Below are positions 32,790-41,450 of a stretch of 64,000 nucleotides of DNA, piece by piece. This stretch comes from Lentzea waywayandensis. Its GTDB lineage: Bacteria > Actinomycetota > Actinomycetes > Mycobacteriales > Pseudonocardiaceae. A program made the translations under genes and the position numbers. Position 1 is the stretch's first letter. Every line of letters starts with the position of its first letter. The stretch spans positions 62,001 through 126,000 of the forward strand of contig NZ_FOYL01000011.1 in assembly GCF_900115955.1 (NCBI RefSeq). Direction: 5' to 3'. The notes beneath the pieces are model-generated. The model made no database searches, had not been told where the DNA came from, and worked only from the letters and a program-made list of their open reading frames with translations.

Positions 32790-35700
32790 TTGAAACGATC
32801 ACATCTCGCTGCCGGGCTGACGGCTGTCGTGGTTGCCGCCACGGCAGCCGTTCCTGTTTCGGCGGCGCCACAGGAACAAGAGGTACGTGCCGACGGGCTG
32901 ACCACCAAGGTCACGCTCATCACCGGTGACGAGGTCACCGTCAGCAACGGCAAGGTCCACGCCAGAGCGGCGCAGGGCCGGGAGACCGTCGGGTTCCGCA
33001 GCTTCAAGGATCCGCGCGGTGACCTGCACGTCGTCCCGCTCGACGCCCAGCACAGGCTCAACACCGGCGAGCTGGACGCGCGGCTGTTCGACGTCTCGCT
33101 GCTGGCCAGATCCGGCTACGACGACGCGTCCAGCAAGACGCTTCCGCTGATCGTGCAGGGGCAGGGGATCAGCGCGGCGAACGCCGAGTCGTTGCCGAGC
33201 ATCGACGCTCGGGCGATCAAGGTCGACAAGAACGGCTCGTTCTGGGCCGGTGCCCGGGCGGCGGGCACCGGCAGGATCTGGCTCGACGGCAAGGTGACCG
33301 CGTCACTGGACCGCAGCGCCGCGCAGGTCGGCGCGCCCCAGGCGTGGGAGAAGGGCTTCACCGGCAAGGACGTCACCGTCGCGATCCTCGACACCGGCGT
33401 CGACGAGACCCACCCGGACCTCGCGGGCGCGGTGCTCGAATCCAAGAACTTCAGCGACAGCGACACCACCGACGACCGCGTCGGCCACGGCACGCACGTC
33501 GCGTCGACCGTCACCGGCGACGGCAAGTACAAGGGCATCGCGCCCGACTCGAAGCTCATCAACGGCAAGGTGCTCGGCGACTACGGCGGCGGCCGGGAGA
33601 GCGACATTATCGCCGGCATGGAGTGGGCCGCGGCCAAGGCCAAGGTCATCAACATGAGCCTCGGCAGTTCGTGGCCCGACGAGGGCACCGACCCGATGTC
33701 GCTGGCGCTCAACCGCATCACCGAGCAGACCGGCGCGTTGTTCGTCGTCGCCGCCGGCAACTCCGGTGGCGCCATCGGCTCACCTGGATCCGCCGACGCG
33801 GCCCTCACCGTCGGCGCTGTGAACCGTGACGACACGCTCGCCGAGTTCTCCTCGCGCGGCCCGCGCTGGGTGAACAACGCCGTCAAGCCCGACATCACCG
33901 CGCCGGGCGTCGACATCGTGGCCGCCAAGGCCAAGAACGGCCAGATCGGCACGCCCGTCGGCGAAGGACACGTCGCGTTGTCCGGCACGTCGATGGCCAC
34001 CCCGCACGTGGCCGGAGCGGCGGCGATCCTCGCCTCGAAGAACCCGGCGTGGAAGGCCGAGGACATCAAGGCCGCGCTGATGAACAGCGCCAAGCCCAAC
34101 CCGTCGCTGAGCATTTACGACCAGGGCGCCGGACGTCTCGACGTCGGCCGTGCCGCGTCGGCGGCCGTCTCCACGAACCACGGCAGCTTCTCGCTGGGCA
34201 CCGCGGTGTGGCCGCACGACGACGACAAGCCCATCACGCAGAAGCTGACCTACCGCAACAACGGCACCTCCGACGTGACGCTCGATCTCAGCGTCACCGA
34301 CGTGAAGCCCGCAGGCGCCGGTCTGTTCAGCGTCTCTCCGGCGAAGCTCACCATCCCCGCCGGTGGCACGGCCGACGCCACGGTCACCGCCGACACCAAG
34401 GCCGCCGTCGCGGACGGCGTCTACGGCGCGGTGGTCCTGTCCTCCGACGGCGTGCGAGTGCCGATCGGCGTCGTGAAGGAGGTCGAGAGCTACGACGTGA
34501 AGCTTACGTTCCTCGACCACAACGGCGCGGCGTCGCAGTACTACGACTACCGGTTCGTCAACCTCGACCAGCCGCAGGCGTACTTCCGCTACGACCCGTC
34601 CGGCACGCTCGTGCAACGCCTGCCCAAGGGCAAGTTCTTCCTCGACGGCACGATCAGCACGCGTGACCCCGACCCGACCAAGGGCGGCCAGATCACCACG
34701 CTGACCGAACCGGCGCTCGAGGTCACCGGCAACACCGAGATCGTGTTCGACGCACGGCAGGGCACCCAGCCGGCGATCGCGGTCGAGCAGAAGGACGCCA
34801 AGTCGGCGCAGGCGGGCCTCGGCTTCCTGATGCAGGCCAACTGGGGCACGACCGGCGGCACCTGGTACCTCAACTCGTTCGACTCGATCCGCGTCCGCCC
34901 GTCGAAGACGTCGTGGCCGAAGTTCGAGTTCTACGCCGAGACCGTGCTGGCCAAGCCGGACGCCAACGGCAAGTTCGACGGCAGCCCGTACCAGTACCAC
35001 GTGCGGATCAGCGAGAAGACCCGCGTGCCGGCGAACGTCCAGCGCTCCGTCAAGGACCGCGAACTGGCGCAGGTCAACTCCGTCACGCACGCCCGCGTGC
35101 CGGGCTCGATCGGCCAGCGCGACAACGGCGCCTCCGGCCCGCTGCCGTTGCGGCTCAAGGAGTTCTACACGCCGGGCGTCGAGTGGTCCGGCTCGCTGAC
35201 CGAGTTCACGAAGCTCGGCGAGTGGCCCACCCTCGGCTCGCAGTTCTCGGTCGCACCGCGCGTGTTCAAGCTCGGCCGCCCCACGACCGAGCACTGGAAC
35301 AGCGCCGTCTACGGCCCCGGCGTGCCGCACCAGGCGGGAGCCGTGCGCTTCGCCGGACGCGTGGGCAACCTGCTGCGTCTCGACCTGCCGTTGCACAGCG
35401 CGCAGGGCATGTACGGGTACTCCTCCCCGAGCACCGGCCGCACCACCGTCACGCTGGACGGCAAGGTCATCTCCGACGTGCCCGAAGCCGGGTACGCCTA
35501 CATCCCGAACGCCCCGGCGGAGAAGAAGCGCTACACCGTCCACACCGAGGCGACCCGCGACTCGGTCTCGTCGAAGGTCACCACGGACTGGTCGTTCTAC
35601 TCGGAGAACGTCCCCGGCGACGAGTACAAGTCGGTGCCGCTGCTGGCGGTCCGCTTCGCGCCGCAGCTGGACGAGAACAACCGCGCCGGACGCGTCGTCA

Positions 35701-35945
35701 CCGTGCCGATCACGGTGGAGCGCAACGGAACGGGCCCCGTCACCAACATCAAGGATCCCGCGGTGCAGGTGTCCTACGACGAGGGCAAGACGTGGAAGCC
35801 GGTGCCGCTGCGCAAGACGCGCGCCGGCTGGCAGGTCACGCTGATCCACCCGCACGGAGCCAAGAACGTCTCGTTCAAGGCTCGGGCGGCGGACGCGGGC
35901 GGTGACGTCCAGCAGACGATCATCCGCGCGTACGACCTGAAGTGA
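32790..35945 (+). CDS. Large secreted subtilisin-like (S8) protease
   Basis: A 1051-aa exported serine protease. TTG 32790 is preceded by AAGGGGAG and opens a clear Sec signal (LKRSHLAAGLTAVVVAATAA, ending VSAAPQ). A ~160-residue prodomain precedes the S8 catalytic domain with Asp201 (AILDTGVDETHPDL), His233 (GHGTHVAS), Asn324 (AAGNSGG) and Ser401 (SGTSMATPHVAGAAA). The last ~550 residues are beta-sandwich-like, matching large Streptomyces S8 proteases. It stands alone in transcription orientation and would act outside the cell in protein degradation. Confidence 0.95.
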   Translation: MKRSHLAAGLTAVVVAATAAVPVSAAPQEQEVRADGLTTKVTLITGDEVTVSNGKVHARAAQGRETVGFRSFKDPRGDLHVVPLDAQHRLNTGELDARLFDVSLLARSGYDDASSKTLPLIVQGQGISAANAESLPSIDARAIKVDKNGSFWAGARAAGTGRIWLDGKVTASLDRSAAQVGAPQAWEKGFTGKDVTVAILDTGVDETHPDLAGAVLESKNFSDSDTTDDRVGHGTHVASTVTGDGKYKGIAPDSKLINGKVLGDYGGGRESDIIAGMEWAAAKAKVINMSLGSSWPDEGTDPMSLALNRITEQTGALFVVAAGNSGGAIGSPGSADAALTVGAVNRDDTLAEFSSRGPRWVNNAVKPDITAPGVDIVAAKAKNGQIGTPVGEGHVALSGTSMATPHVAGAAAILASKNPAWKAEDIKAALMNSAKPNPSLSIYDQGAGRLDVGRAASAAVSTNHGSFSLGTAVWPHDDDKPITQKLTYRNNGTSDVTLDLSVTDVKPAGAGLFSVSPAKLTIPAGGTADATVTADTKAAVADGVYGAVVLSSDGVRVPIGVVKEVESYDVKLTFLDHNGAASQYYDYRFVNLDQPQAYFRYDPSGTLVQRLPKGKFFLDGTISTRDPDPTKGGQITTLTEPALEVTGNTEIVFDARQGTQPAIAVEQKDAKSAQAGLGFLMQANWGTTGGTWYLNSFDSIRVRPSKTSWPKFEFYAETVLAKPDANGKFDGSPYQYHVRISEKTRVPANVQRSVKDRELAQVNSVTHARVPGSIGQRDNGASGPLPLRLKEFYTPGVEWSGSLTEFTKLGEWPTLGSQFSVAPRVFKLGRPTTEHWNSAVYGPGVPHQAGAVRFAGRVGNLLRLDLPLHSAQGMYGYSSPSTGRTTVTLDGKVISDVPEAGYAYIPNAPAEKKRYTVHTEATRDSVSSKVTTDWSFYSENVPGDEYKSVPLLAVRFAPQLDENNRAGRVVTVPITVERNGTGPVTNIKDPAVQVSYDEGKTWKPVPLRKTRAGWQVTLIHPHGAKNVSFKARAADAGGDVQQTIIRAYDLK

Positions 35946-35981
35946 CCGTGTGAGGGGCCGGGTTCGCTCGGCCCCTCACCG

Positions 35982-36560
35982 CTACTTTCCATTCGCCTTG
36001 AACCATCGGCGGGAAGGCTGAACGCGGAGCAGAAGCTCCTGTTGTTGGCGTTTCAAGTGCAGGAAGGATTCTGCGATGTTGGTGCGAAATCCATCCGGAA
36101 ACTGAATCGGCGAGTTGAGGACTGAAACGTCTCCTTGGCTCCAGCGGTACACAACCACTTCATAAGTCGCCATATGTGCGCAGAACTGCGCGTAGACTTC
36201 AGGAATGGTTTCGCCAACTAGAAGATGTGAACGCGTCACGATAATCTCGTACATCCGCTTGTTGGCGGGCATGAACACGTTCGTCATCCAGCTAATCCAC
36301 TCCTTCTGCTCCTCCTCGCTGAGATCGTAGTCGAACAGGTAGCCGCCCTCCGGCCTGACAAGCTTTCGGAACTGCACCCATGCCACGTTCGAAGCCTCAG
36401 AGATGGAGTAGAGCGGACCATAGAACTCGGCCAGCTGAGCATTGATCCACTTCAGTCGTTCCTGCGCTTCATGGAGACGTATGTTGTTTCGGTAAGCGAT
36501 GAACGCAGCGACGATGGCCGCGAATATCGTCGCCGTAGGCGCGAGCCAGTAAGTGATCAT
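35982..36560 (-). CDS. Single-helix membrane orphan protein
   Basis: A 192-aa protein with one N-terminal membrane helix (YWLAPTATIFAAIVAAFIAY), a coiled-coil-like stretch (NNIRLHEAQERLKWINAQLA) and a conserved-looking helical domain (EFYGPLYSISEAS, WMTNVFMPANKRMYEIIVTR, YEVVVYRWSQGD). Composition is lower in GC than its surroundings. I recognise this as a recurring type of bacterial hypothetical protein but cannot name a function. It follows the S8 protease gene on the opposite strand. Confidence 0.78.
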   Translation of the reverse strand: MITYWLAPTATIFAAIVAAFIAYRNNIRLHEAQERLKWINAQLAEFYGPLYSISEASNVAWVQFRKLVRPEGGYLFDYDLSEEEQKEWISWMTNVFMPANKRMYEIIVTRSHLLVGETIPEVYAQFCAHMATYEVVVYRWSQGDVSVLNSPIQFPDGFRTNIAESFLHLKRQQQELLLRVQPSRRWFKANGK

Positions 36561-36693
36561 GTGCGTCCTCTGATGAGACCGAGACGATCAGCTCCTGGTT
36601 TGCGTTCGCTCCGGCGCCCGTCGGCGTTACGAAATTCGTCGCGGTGCAGAATCGCGGCAAGGATCAGCTCTCTCTTGACGCCCGGTTTAAATG

Positions 36694-36730
36694 GTCGGAG
36701 TCCCTCTCGCCTGGCGAGAGGGACTCCGAC
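36694..36730 (-). terminator. Perfect 16-bp terminator-like hairpin
   Basis: GTCGGAGTCCCTCTCG, loop CCTGG, CGAGAGGGACTCCGAC. It lies 24 nt after the stop of the YCII gene (minus strand) and is followed on that strand by CATTTAAA. It probably ends the YCII-VOC operon. The 133 bp between it and the orphan gene start hold no gene I can support. Confidence 0.75.
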
Positions 36731-36754
36731 ATAGTCTGACAGAGGACGAATCCA

Positions 36755-37174
36755 CTACTTCTGGTACGGCGCCAGCGTTTCCGGGTCCACGTCGGGCGCG
36801 CTCATGATCGGGTGCACCTCGATCGGCTGGTTCAGGAGCTTCCCGCCCGGCCCTGGGCACGCCGAGGCCTTGCGGGCGATCTCCAGCAGCCGTTCCTGGC
36901 TGTCGACGTCGACCACCCAGTACCCGGCGATGACCTCCTTGGACTCGGCGAACGGTCCGTCCACCACGACCGGGCCGTCGTCGCTGCCCCGCACCACGAA
37001 CGCCCTAGCCGGACCGCTCAGTCCCTCGGACTGAAGCAGCTCACCGGAGGCGCGCAGCTCGGCGTCCAGGTCGCGCATGTAGGCGATCATGCGGTGCATG
37101 TCCTCGTCGGACCAGGCGGCCAGGCCTTCCCAGTCCTCCTGGCTGCCGCCGTAGCTGACCAGCATGTACTTCAC
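36755..37174 (-). CDS. YCII/DGPF-family protein (full length)
   Basis: A 139-aa YCII-family protein (KYMLVSYGGSQEDWEGLAAW, VVVDGPFAESKEVIAGYWVV with the DGPF motif intact, then PGGKLLNQPIEVHPI). Such proteins are often ECF42 targets; the ECF42 sigma gene is 8 kb away. GTG 37174 overlaps the VOC stop (GTGA) and has GGGGAG 5 nt upstream, better than GTG 37180. Function probably a small-molecule enzyme, not established. Confidence 0.9.
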   Translation of the reverse strand: MKYMLVSYGGSQEDWEGLAAWSDEDMHRMIAYMRDLDAELRASGELLQSEGLSGPARAFVVRGSDDGPVVVDGPFAESKEVIAGYWVVDVDSQERLLEIARKASACPGPGGKLLNQPIEVHPIMSAPDVDPETLAPYQK

Positions 37175-37569
37175 TTCCACTCCCCACCGGTAGCGCGGGC
37201 CTTGATCTCCTGCACGGCCCAGCTGTTGCCGTCCGGGTCGTCGAAGAAGATGAACGACCCTCCATCCGCCTCGTTCATCCGCACGATCTCGCCGACCTCG
37301 ACGCCGCGCTCGAGAAGCTGCGCACGGGCCTTCTCCAGGTCCGACACGACGAGCTGCACGCCCTTCAACGTCCCCGGCTCGCCCTTGACGATGCCCTTGC
37401 CCATGACGATCGAGCAGCCGGAGCCGGGCGGGGTGAGTTGCAGGACCCGCGTGTCCTCGTTGAACGTCGTGTCGTGATCGACGGTGAATCCGAGCTGCTC
37501 GGAGTAGAAGCGCTTCGACCGGTCGAGATCCGACACCGGTACGACGATGACTTCCAGGGTCCAGTCCAT
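37171..37569 (-). CDS. VOC-family (glyoxalase-like) protein
   Basis: A 132-aa protein of the vicinal-oxygen-chelate superfamily: VIVVPVSDLDRSKRFYSEQL then GFTVDHD in the first half and FIFFDDPDGNSWAVQEIK in the second. It is the first gene of a VOC-YCII pair coupled by GTGA, a common actinobacterial arrangement linked to ECF sigma factors. Substrate unknown. Confidence 0.92.
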   Translation of the reverse strand: MDWTLEVIVVPVSDLDRSKRFYSEQLGFTVDHDTTFNEDTRVLQLTPPGSGCSIVMGKGIVKGEPGTLKGVQLVVSDLEKARAQLLERGVEVGEIVRMNEADGGSFIFFDDPDGNSWAVQEIKARATGGEWK

Positions 37570-37614
37570 GTTCGTTCCTCTCAGCGGCTGCCCTACACGG
37601 ACCCGTCGAAGTGC

Positions 37615-38196
37615 TCAGAGACTTTTCGACATGGGGTCTCGACCCACATACCCGAGCAGCCTGTCCTGCAACGGAGCATCGTCGGGCACCTTGACCTCGG
37701 CGCCGTAGACCTCGATGCCGGGACCGAACGCGCCGGGCGTGCGGAAGCGTTCCATCAGTTCGGCGGGCACGGCCGTCGCGGTGGCCCAGAGGCGTTCCAC
37801 GTCGGTCGCGGGGATCGTCTCGTCCTGGCCGGTGGCGCGGGCGAGGTCCCAGCCGTGCAGCACCAGGTCGTCGCTCACGACCTGGTCGACGTGGTCCTCC
37901 AGCGTCATCGGGCCGGCGGGCGTGGAGACCTCGCTTCGCGCCCGGTCTGATTCCAGCGCCTCCTGGACCTGGCGGCGGGCCTCGCGGAAGTCCGTGAGCG
38001 GGTCCTCGGTGCGTGGGATCGGATGGCCGAGCATCACGCCGTGCATGTCGATGACGTGGTCCACGACCTCAAGCGCGGTCCACTGCGCACACGGCGACTG
38101 GTTGGCCCACTGGTCGGAGCGCACGTTCGCGACCTTCGCCTCGAACGCGTCGGCGCGTCCTTTGTACCTAGCCGGAATCGATGTCTCGGGGATCAT
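37615..38196 (-). CDS. DinB-like TIGR03086/maleylpyruvate-isomerase-type protein
   Basis: A 193-aa helical protein with the mycothiol-dependent DinB pattern: WTALEVVDHVIDMHGVMLG supplies the first metal His and LVLHGWDLARATGQ the second. ATG 38196 is directly after the RraA stop (4 nt), so it is co-transcribed with RraA. It resembles the protein encoded at 31439 in fold. Function probably thiol transfer; not established. Confidence 0.87.
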   Translation of the reverse strand: MIPETSIPARYKGRADAFEAKVANVRSDQWANQSPCAQWTALEVVDHVIDMHGVMLGHPIPRTEDPLTDFREARRQVQEALESDRARSEVSTPAGPMTLEDHVDQVVSDDLVLHGWDLARATGQDETIPATDVERLWATATAVPAELMERFRTPGAFGPGIEVYGAEVKVPDDAPLQDRLLGYVGRDPMSKSL

Positions 38197-38200
38197 GGCC

Positions 38201-38872
38201 TCACTCCTCGACGGCGCCGCCGATCTTGCGCAGATGCTCGCGGAACGTGAGTCCGCTCGCCAGGTATTCGCCGAACCGCAACTGGCTGCGCAGGGACTCA
38301 CCCTGCCGCACGCGGTCCGCCTGCGCTCGTTCGACGTCCCGGATGCCGCGTGCCTTCGCGATGAGCGTCTCCGCGTCCGAGGCCGGCACGAACAGCACGC
38401 CGTCGTCGTCGCCGAACACGATGTCGTCGGACGTGACGGTCCACTGGTCGATCTCGGCCGTCGAGAGAGCCTCGGGCGCACGGTCGCGCAGGCTCAACGG
38501 TCCCGTCGGGTTCGCGCCGAGGCTGAACACCGGCAGCCCGATCGCACGAATGTCCTGCGTGTCGCGGTGCAGGCCCCAGATGACCACGCCCGCGAGCCCG
38601 GCCTGCTGTGCTTCGAGGACGATCAGGTCGCCCACGCAGGCCTCGTCGGCGAGGCCGTCGTTGTCGACGACCAGCACGTCGCCGGGTTCGCTGCGTTCGA
38701 TGGCCTCGAGGAAGATGTCGACGCTGCCCGCGTGCCGGGCGGGCAGCACTCGGCCACTGGTCTTGGAGCCGGGGATGACCGGCGTCAGGGTGACGGTGCG
38801 GACCGGGATGTTCGCCCGGATGCAGGCGTCGGCGAGATGTGCGGTGGTGAGATCCAGTTCGGCAAGATCCAT
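38201..38872 (-). CDS. RraA/HMG-aldolase-family protein
   Basis: A 223-aa member of the RraA-like fold (HMG/CHA aldolase group). Typical segments are LDLTTAHLADACIRAN, GDVLVVDNDGLADEACVGDL with an acidic metal-site region, and GVVIWGLHRDTQDIRAIGLP with the conserved Arg-Asp. Members are retro-aldolases, oxaloacetate decarboxylases or RNase E regulators; the C-terminal extension here favours an aldolase/decarboxylase. It lies between the MFS and DinB genes on one strand. Confidence 0.88.
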   Translation of the reverse strand: MDLAELDLTTAHLADACIRANIPVRTVTLTPVIPGSKTSGRVLPARHAGSVDIFLEAIERSEPGDVLVVDNDGLADEACVGDLIVLEAQQAGLAGVVIWGLHRDTQDIRAIGLPVFSLGANPTGPLSLRDRAPEALSTAEIDQWTVTSDDIVFGDDDGVLFVPASDAETLIAKARGIRDVERAQADRVRQGESLRSQLRFGEYLASGLTFREHLRKIGGAVEE

Positions 38873-38882
38873 GCGGGCATTC

Positions 38883-40049
38883 TTACGCCGAGACCTTCTC
38901 CTCGGCGGAATCGGTGCGAAGAACGTTCGCCGAGACTGCCGCGACCAGGCACAACGCCACCGGCAGCAGGAACGCGATGTTGAGCGGCACGACGTGGGTC
39001 AGCCAGCCGATCACCGCCGGTCCGGCCAGCACGCCGAGGTAGCCGAGCCCCGCCACGCGCGAGACGTTGGCGCCCGCCGCGCCGGGTTCCGCGTGCCCGG
39101 CGGCGCTGAAGAGCTGCGGGATCGTGCCCGACAGGCCGATGCCGGCGATCGCCCAGCCCACCAGCGCGAGCCAGATCCACGGTGAGAGCGCCGCGGTCGC
39201 GATGCCCGCCGCGCCGATCACCGAGCCCCAGCGCAGCACCGCCACCGGACCGACCTTCGCGGTGATCCGGTCCGCGAGCAGCCGTCCGACGGTCATCGTC
39301 GTGGCGAACGCGCCGTAGGCCAGCGCCGCGACCTGCGGCGGGGCGTCGAGGATGTCCTGAAGGTGCAACACGCTCCAGTCGTTGGCCGCGCCCTCGCTCA
39401 GCATCACCAGCAGCGCGAGCACGGCCATGATCCAGATCCGGCGCGGCACCTTGCGCTTGCCGGTCTGCGCGGCGGCGTGCTGCTCCTCCTTCTCGTCGAG
39501 CAACAGCCTCGCGGTCACCAGGCTGACGACGATGCCGAACACCGCGGCGGCGCCGAGAGTGGTGGCGGGGGAGAGCTCCCAGCTCAGCGTCCGTGCGCCG
39601 GTCAACGCGGCAGCGACACCGCCGAGAGACCACGTCGCGTGGAACGCCGACATGACCGGACGCTGGTAGTGCCGCTCCACCACCACGGCGTGCGCGTTCA
39701 TGCTCACGTCGATCAGCCCGTTGCCGATGCCGAAGATCAGCAGTGCCGCACCGAGCGTCCACTGGTTGACCGCCACACCGGGCAGAAAGGCCGTGACGCT
39801 GCAGAACACGCCCGCGGCGGGCACGACCCGCTTCACGCCCACGCGGTCGGTGAACTTGCCGCCGAGCCGCATGCCGATGAACGCGCCCAGGCCGAGCAGG
39901 AGCAGCAACCGGCCTAGCTCGGCGTGGTCGATGCCCGTGCGGTCCTCGACCGTCGGGATGTGCACGAGCCACAGCCCGAGCAGGAACCCGTTGAGCCCGA
40001 AGTACGTGAAGGTGGCCACCCGCGCGGCCCTGAGAGCGTTCACGTGCAC
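38883..40049 (-). CDS. MFS transporter (ProP/YbjJ-like)
   Basis: A 388-aa twelve-helix transporter. The start FTYFGLNGFLLGLWLVHIPT, the inner loop GGKFTDRVGVKR and the repeat AFATTMTVGRLLADRI are typical of YbjJ-like MFS proteins. It may export a sugar phosphate-like or drug-like compound. It is divergent from the DeoR gene at 40117 across a cluster of GTTCGAA sites, so its expression should follow that regulator's ligand. RraA and DinB genes lie downstream on the same strand, 10 nt away. Confidence 0.92.
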   Translation of the reverse strand: MHVNALRAARVATFTYFGLNGFLLGLWLVHIPTVEDRTGIDHAELGRLLLLLGLGAFIGMRLGGKFTDRVGVKRVVPAAGVFCSVTAFLPGVAVNQWTLGAALLIFGIGNGLIDVSMNAHAVVVERHYQRPVMSAFHATWSLGGVAAALTGARTLSWELSPATTLGAAAVFGIVVSLVTARLLLDEKEEQHAAAQTGKRKVPRRIWIMAVLALLVMLSEGAANDWSVLHLQDILDAPPQVAALAYGAFATTMTVGRLLADRITAKVGPVAVLRWGSVIGAAGIATAALSPWIWLALVGWAIAGIGLSGTIPQLFSAAGHAEPGAAGANVSRVAGLGYLGVLAGPAVIGWLTHVVPLNIAFLLPVALCLVAAVSANVLRTDSAEEKVSA

Positions 40050-40056
40050 AAGCTAA

Positions 40057-40106
40057 CGAACGGTCTGCCTGTTCGAAAGATTGAGTTTCGAACATCACTC
40101 GTGTTC
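40057..40106. promoter_or_regulatory. Overlapping GTTCGAA operator cluster
   Basis: Three nested inverted repeats: CGAAC (40057) with GTTCG (40071); GTTCGAAA (40071-40078) with TTTCGAAC (40086-40093), 7-nt spacer; and GAACA (40090) with TGTTC (40102). They fill the gap between the MFS and DeoR genes and are probably DeoR/GlpR-family binding sites. Confidence 0.72.
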
Positions 40107-40116
40107 AATCACGGCC

Positions 40117-40854
40117 GTGTCCCGACTGAAGCAGATCACCGAGGCGGTCCGCGACGCCGGCTCCCTCGGGGTGGCGGACCTGGCGACGATGACCGGTGCC
40201 TCCGAGATGACCATCCGCCGCGACCTGGAGGTCCTCGCAGCTCAGGGCGTTCTCGAACGCTATCGCGGCGGCGCCAGGAGCCTGCTGCTGCGCGGCGAGG
40301 AACCGCCGTTCGCGTTGCGCTCGGACGAGAACACGGACGCCAAGCGGCGCATCGCCGCCGCTGTGGCCGCCCTGATCGCGGACGGGGAGTCCGTCGTCCT
40401 GGACAGCGGCACCACCTGCCTCGAAGTGGCCCGCCTGCTGCACGACCGCCGCCTGACCGTCATGCCGTTGTCGCTGCACGCCGTGAACGCGCTGTCTTCG
40501 TCGTCGACGCTCACGCTGCTCGTACCCGGCGGCCGACCCCGCCCCGGCGAACTCGCCCTCACCGGCCCGCTGACCTTGGCCTCGCTGCAAGCACTGCGCT
40601 TCGACACCGCCGTGATCGGCTGCTGTGGCCTGTCCGCGGCACACGGCCTGACCGCCTTCGACCTGGAGGACGCCTCGGTGAAACGAGCCGCCATCACCTC
40701 GGCCCGGCGCGTGATCGCCGCGGTCGACGCCTCGAAACTGACCCGCACCGCCCTCGCCCACGTCGCCCCGGTGTCCGCGCTGCACGCCGTGGTCACCGAC
40801 GCGGACGGCGACGACGGCCTGACCGCCGCGGGCGTCACGGTGGTGACGGCATGA
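40117..40854 (+). CDS. DeoR/GlpR-family transcriptional regulator
   Basis: A 245-aa regulator. The N-terminal DeoR HTH is clear (LGVADLATMTGASEMTIRRD, LEVLAAQGVLERYRGGAR) and the DeoRC ligand domain follows (GESVVLDSGTTCLEVARLL, VIGCCGLSAAHGLTAFDLED). DeoR regulators usually sense phosphorylated sugars. GTG 40117 gives the family start. The gene is coupled by ATGA to a HAD-like hydrolase, a plausible sugar-phosphate phosphatase, and divergent from an MFS transporter. Confidence 0.92.
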   Translation: MSRLKQITEAVRDAGSLGVADLATMTGASEMTIRRDLEVLAAQGVLERYRGGARSLLLRGEEPPFALRSDENTDAKRRIAAAVAALIADGESVVLDSGTTCLEVARLLHDRRLTVMPLSLHAVNALSSSSTLTLLVPGGRPRPGELALTGPLTLASLQALRFDTAVIGCCGLSAAHGLTAFDLEDASVKRAAITSARRVIAAVDASKLTRTALAHVAPVSALHAVVTDADGDDGLTAAGVTVVTA

Positions 40855-41396
40855 TCGTGCTGTTCGACATGTTCGGCGTGATCGCCCGCGACCAGTCGCC
40901 CGAGGTCATGGCCACGATGAGCACCGACCCGGACTTCTGGGACGCCTACTGGGCGCACCGCCCCGCCTACGACCGCGGCGACGTGACGGCGCAGGAGTAC
41001 TGGGCGCTCGTCGGCCACCCGCCACTCGTGGAGAAGGACGTCGCGAGCTGGAGCCGCGTCGACTACGAGATGGTCGCGCTGCTGCACGAACTGCACAACG
41101 CGGGTCAGCGCATCGCGTTGCTGTCCAACATCCCCGAGGACCACGTGCGGAACTTCGAACGCACCTACGCGTGGCTGGACCTGTTCGAGGTGCGCGCGTT
41201 CTCGTGCCGAATCGGGCATGCCAAGCCGGAGCGCGCGGCCTTCGAGTGGTGCCGCGACGCGCTGGGCGACGACGACATCCTGTTCGTGGACGACAGGCTG
41301 GAGAACGTGCGGGCCGCCGAACTGGCCGGGATGCGCGGACACCACTTCACCGGCATCGATGGATTGCGCGAATTGCTTCGCACGACGCACGTGTAA
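40851..41396 (+). CDS. HAD-family hydrolase
   Basis: A 181-aa haloacid-dehalogenase-like hydrolase. The usual DxD motif I appears as LFDMFGVIA (second Asp absent, replaced by the F-G of the HAD-IA group), motif II as LLSNIPEDH, and motif IV as ILFVDDRLENV. It probably removes phosphate from a small metabolite. The ATG overlaps the DeoR stop. Length is normal for YihX-like members. Confidence 0.88.
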   Translation: MIVLFDMFGVIARDQSPEVMATMSTDPDFWDAYWAHRPAYDRGDVTAQEYWALVGHPPLVEKDVASWSRVDYEMVALLHELHNAGQRIALLSNIPEDHVRNFERTYAWLDLFEVRAFSCRIGHAKPERAAFEWCRDALGDDDILFVDDRLENVRAAELAGMRGHHFTGIDGLRELLRTTHV

Positions 41397-41450
41397 CAAA
41401 GATTCATTGCCGACCGAAGTCCGGGCATCGGAACAGCGGGAGGCACACCA

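Noticed and set aside
33780..35855. Long antisense frame across the subtilisin gene
   Set aside because: Composition (Arg/Val/Gly/Asp runs) is that of a shadow frame; the plus strand encodes a clear S8 protease.
36561..36754. Minus-strand frame open from the YCII stop into the orphan gene start
   Set aside because: It has no start codon and includes both arms of the terminator hairpin; coding is unlikely.
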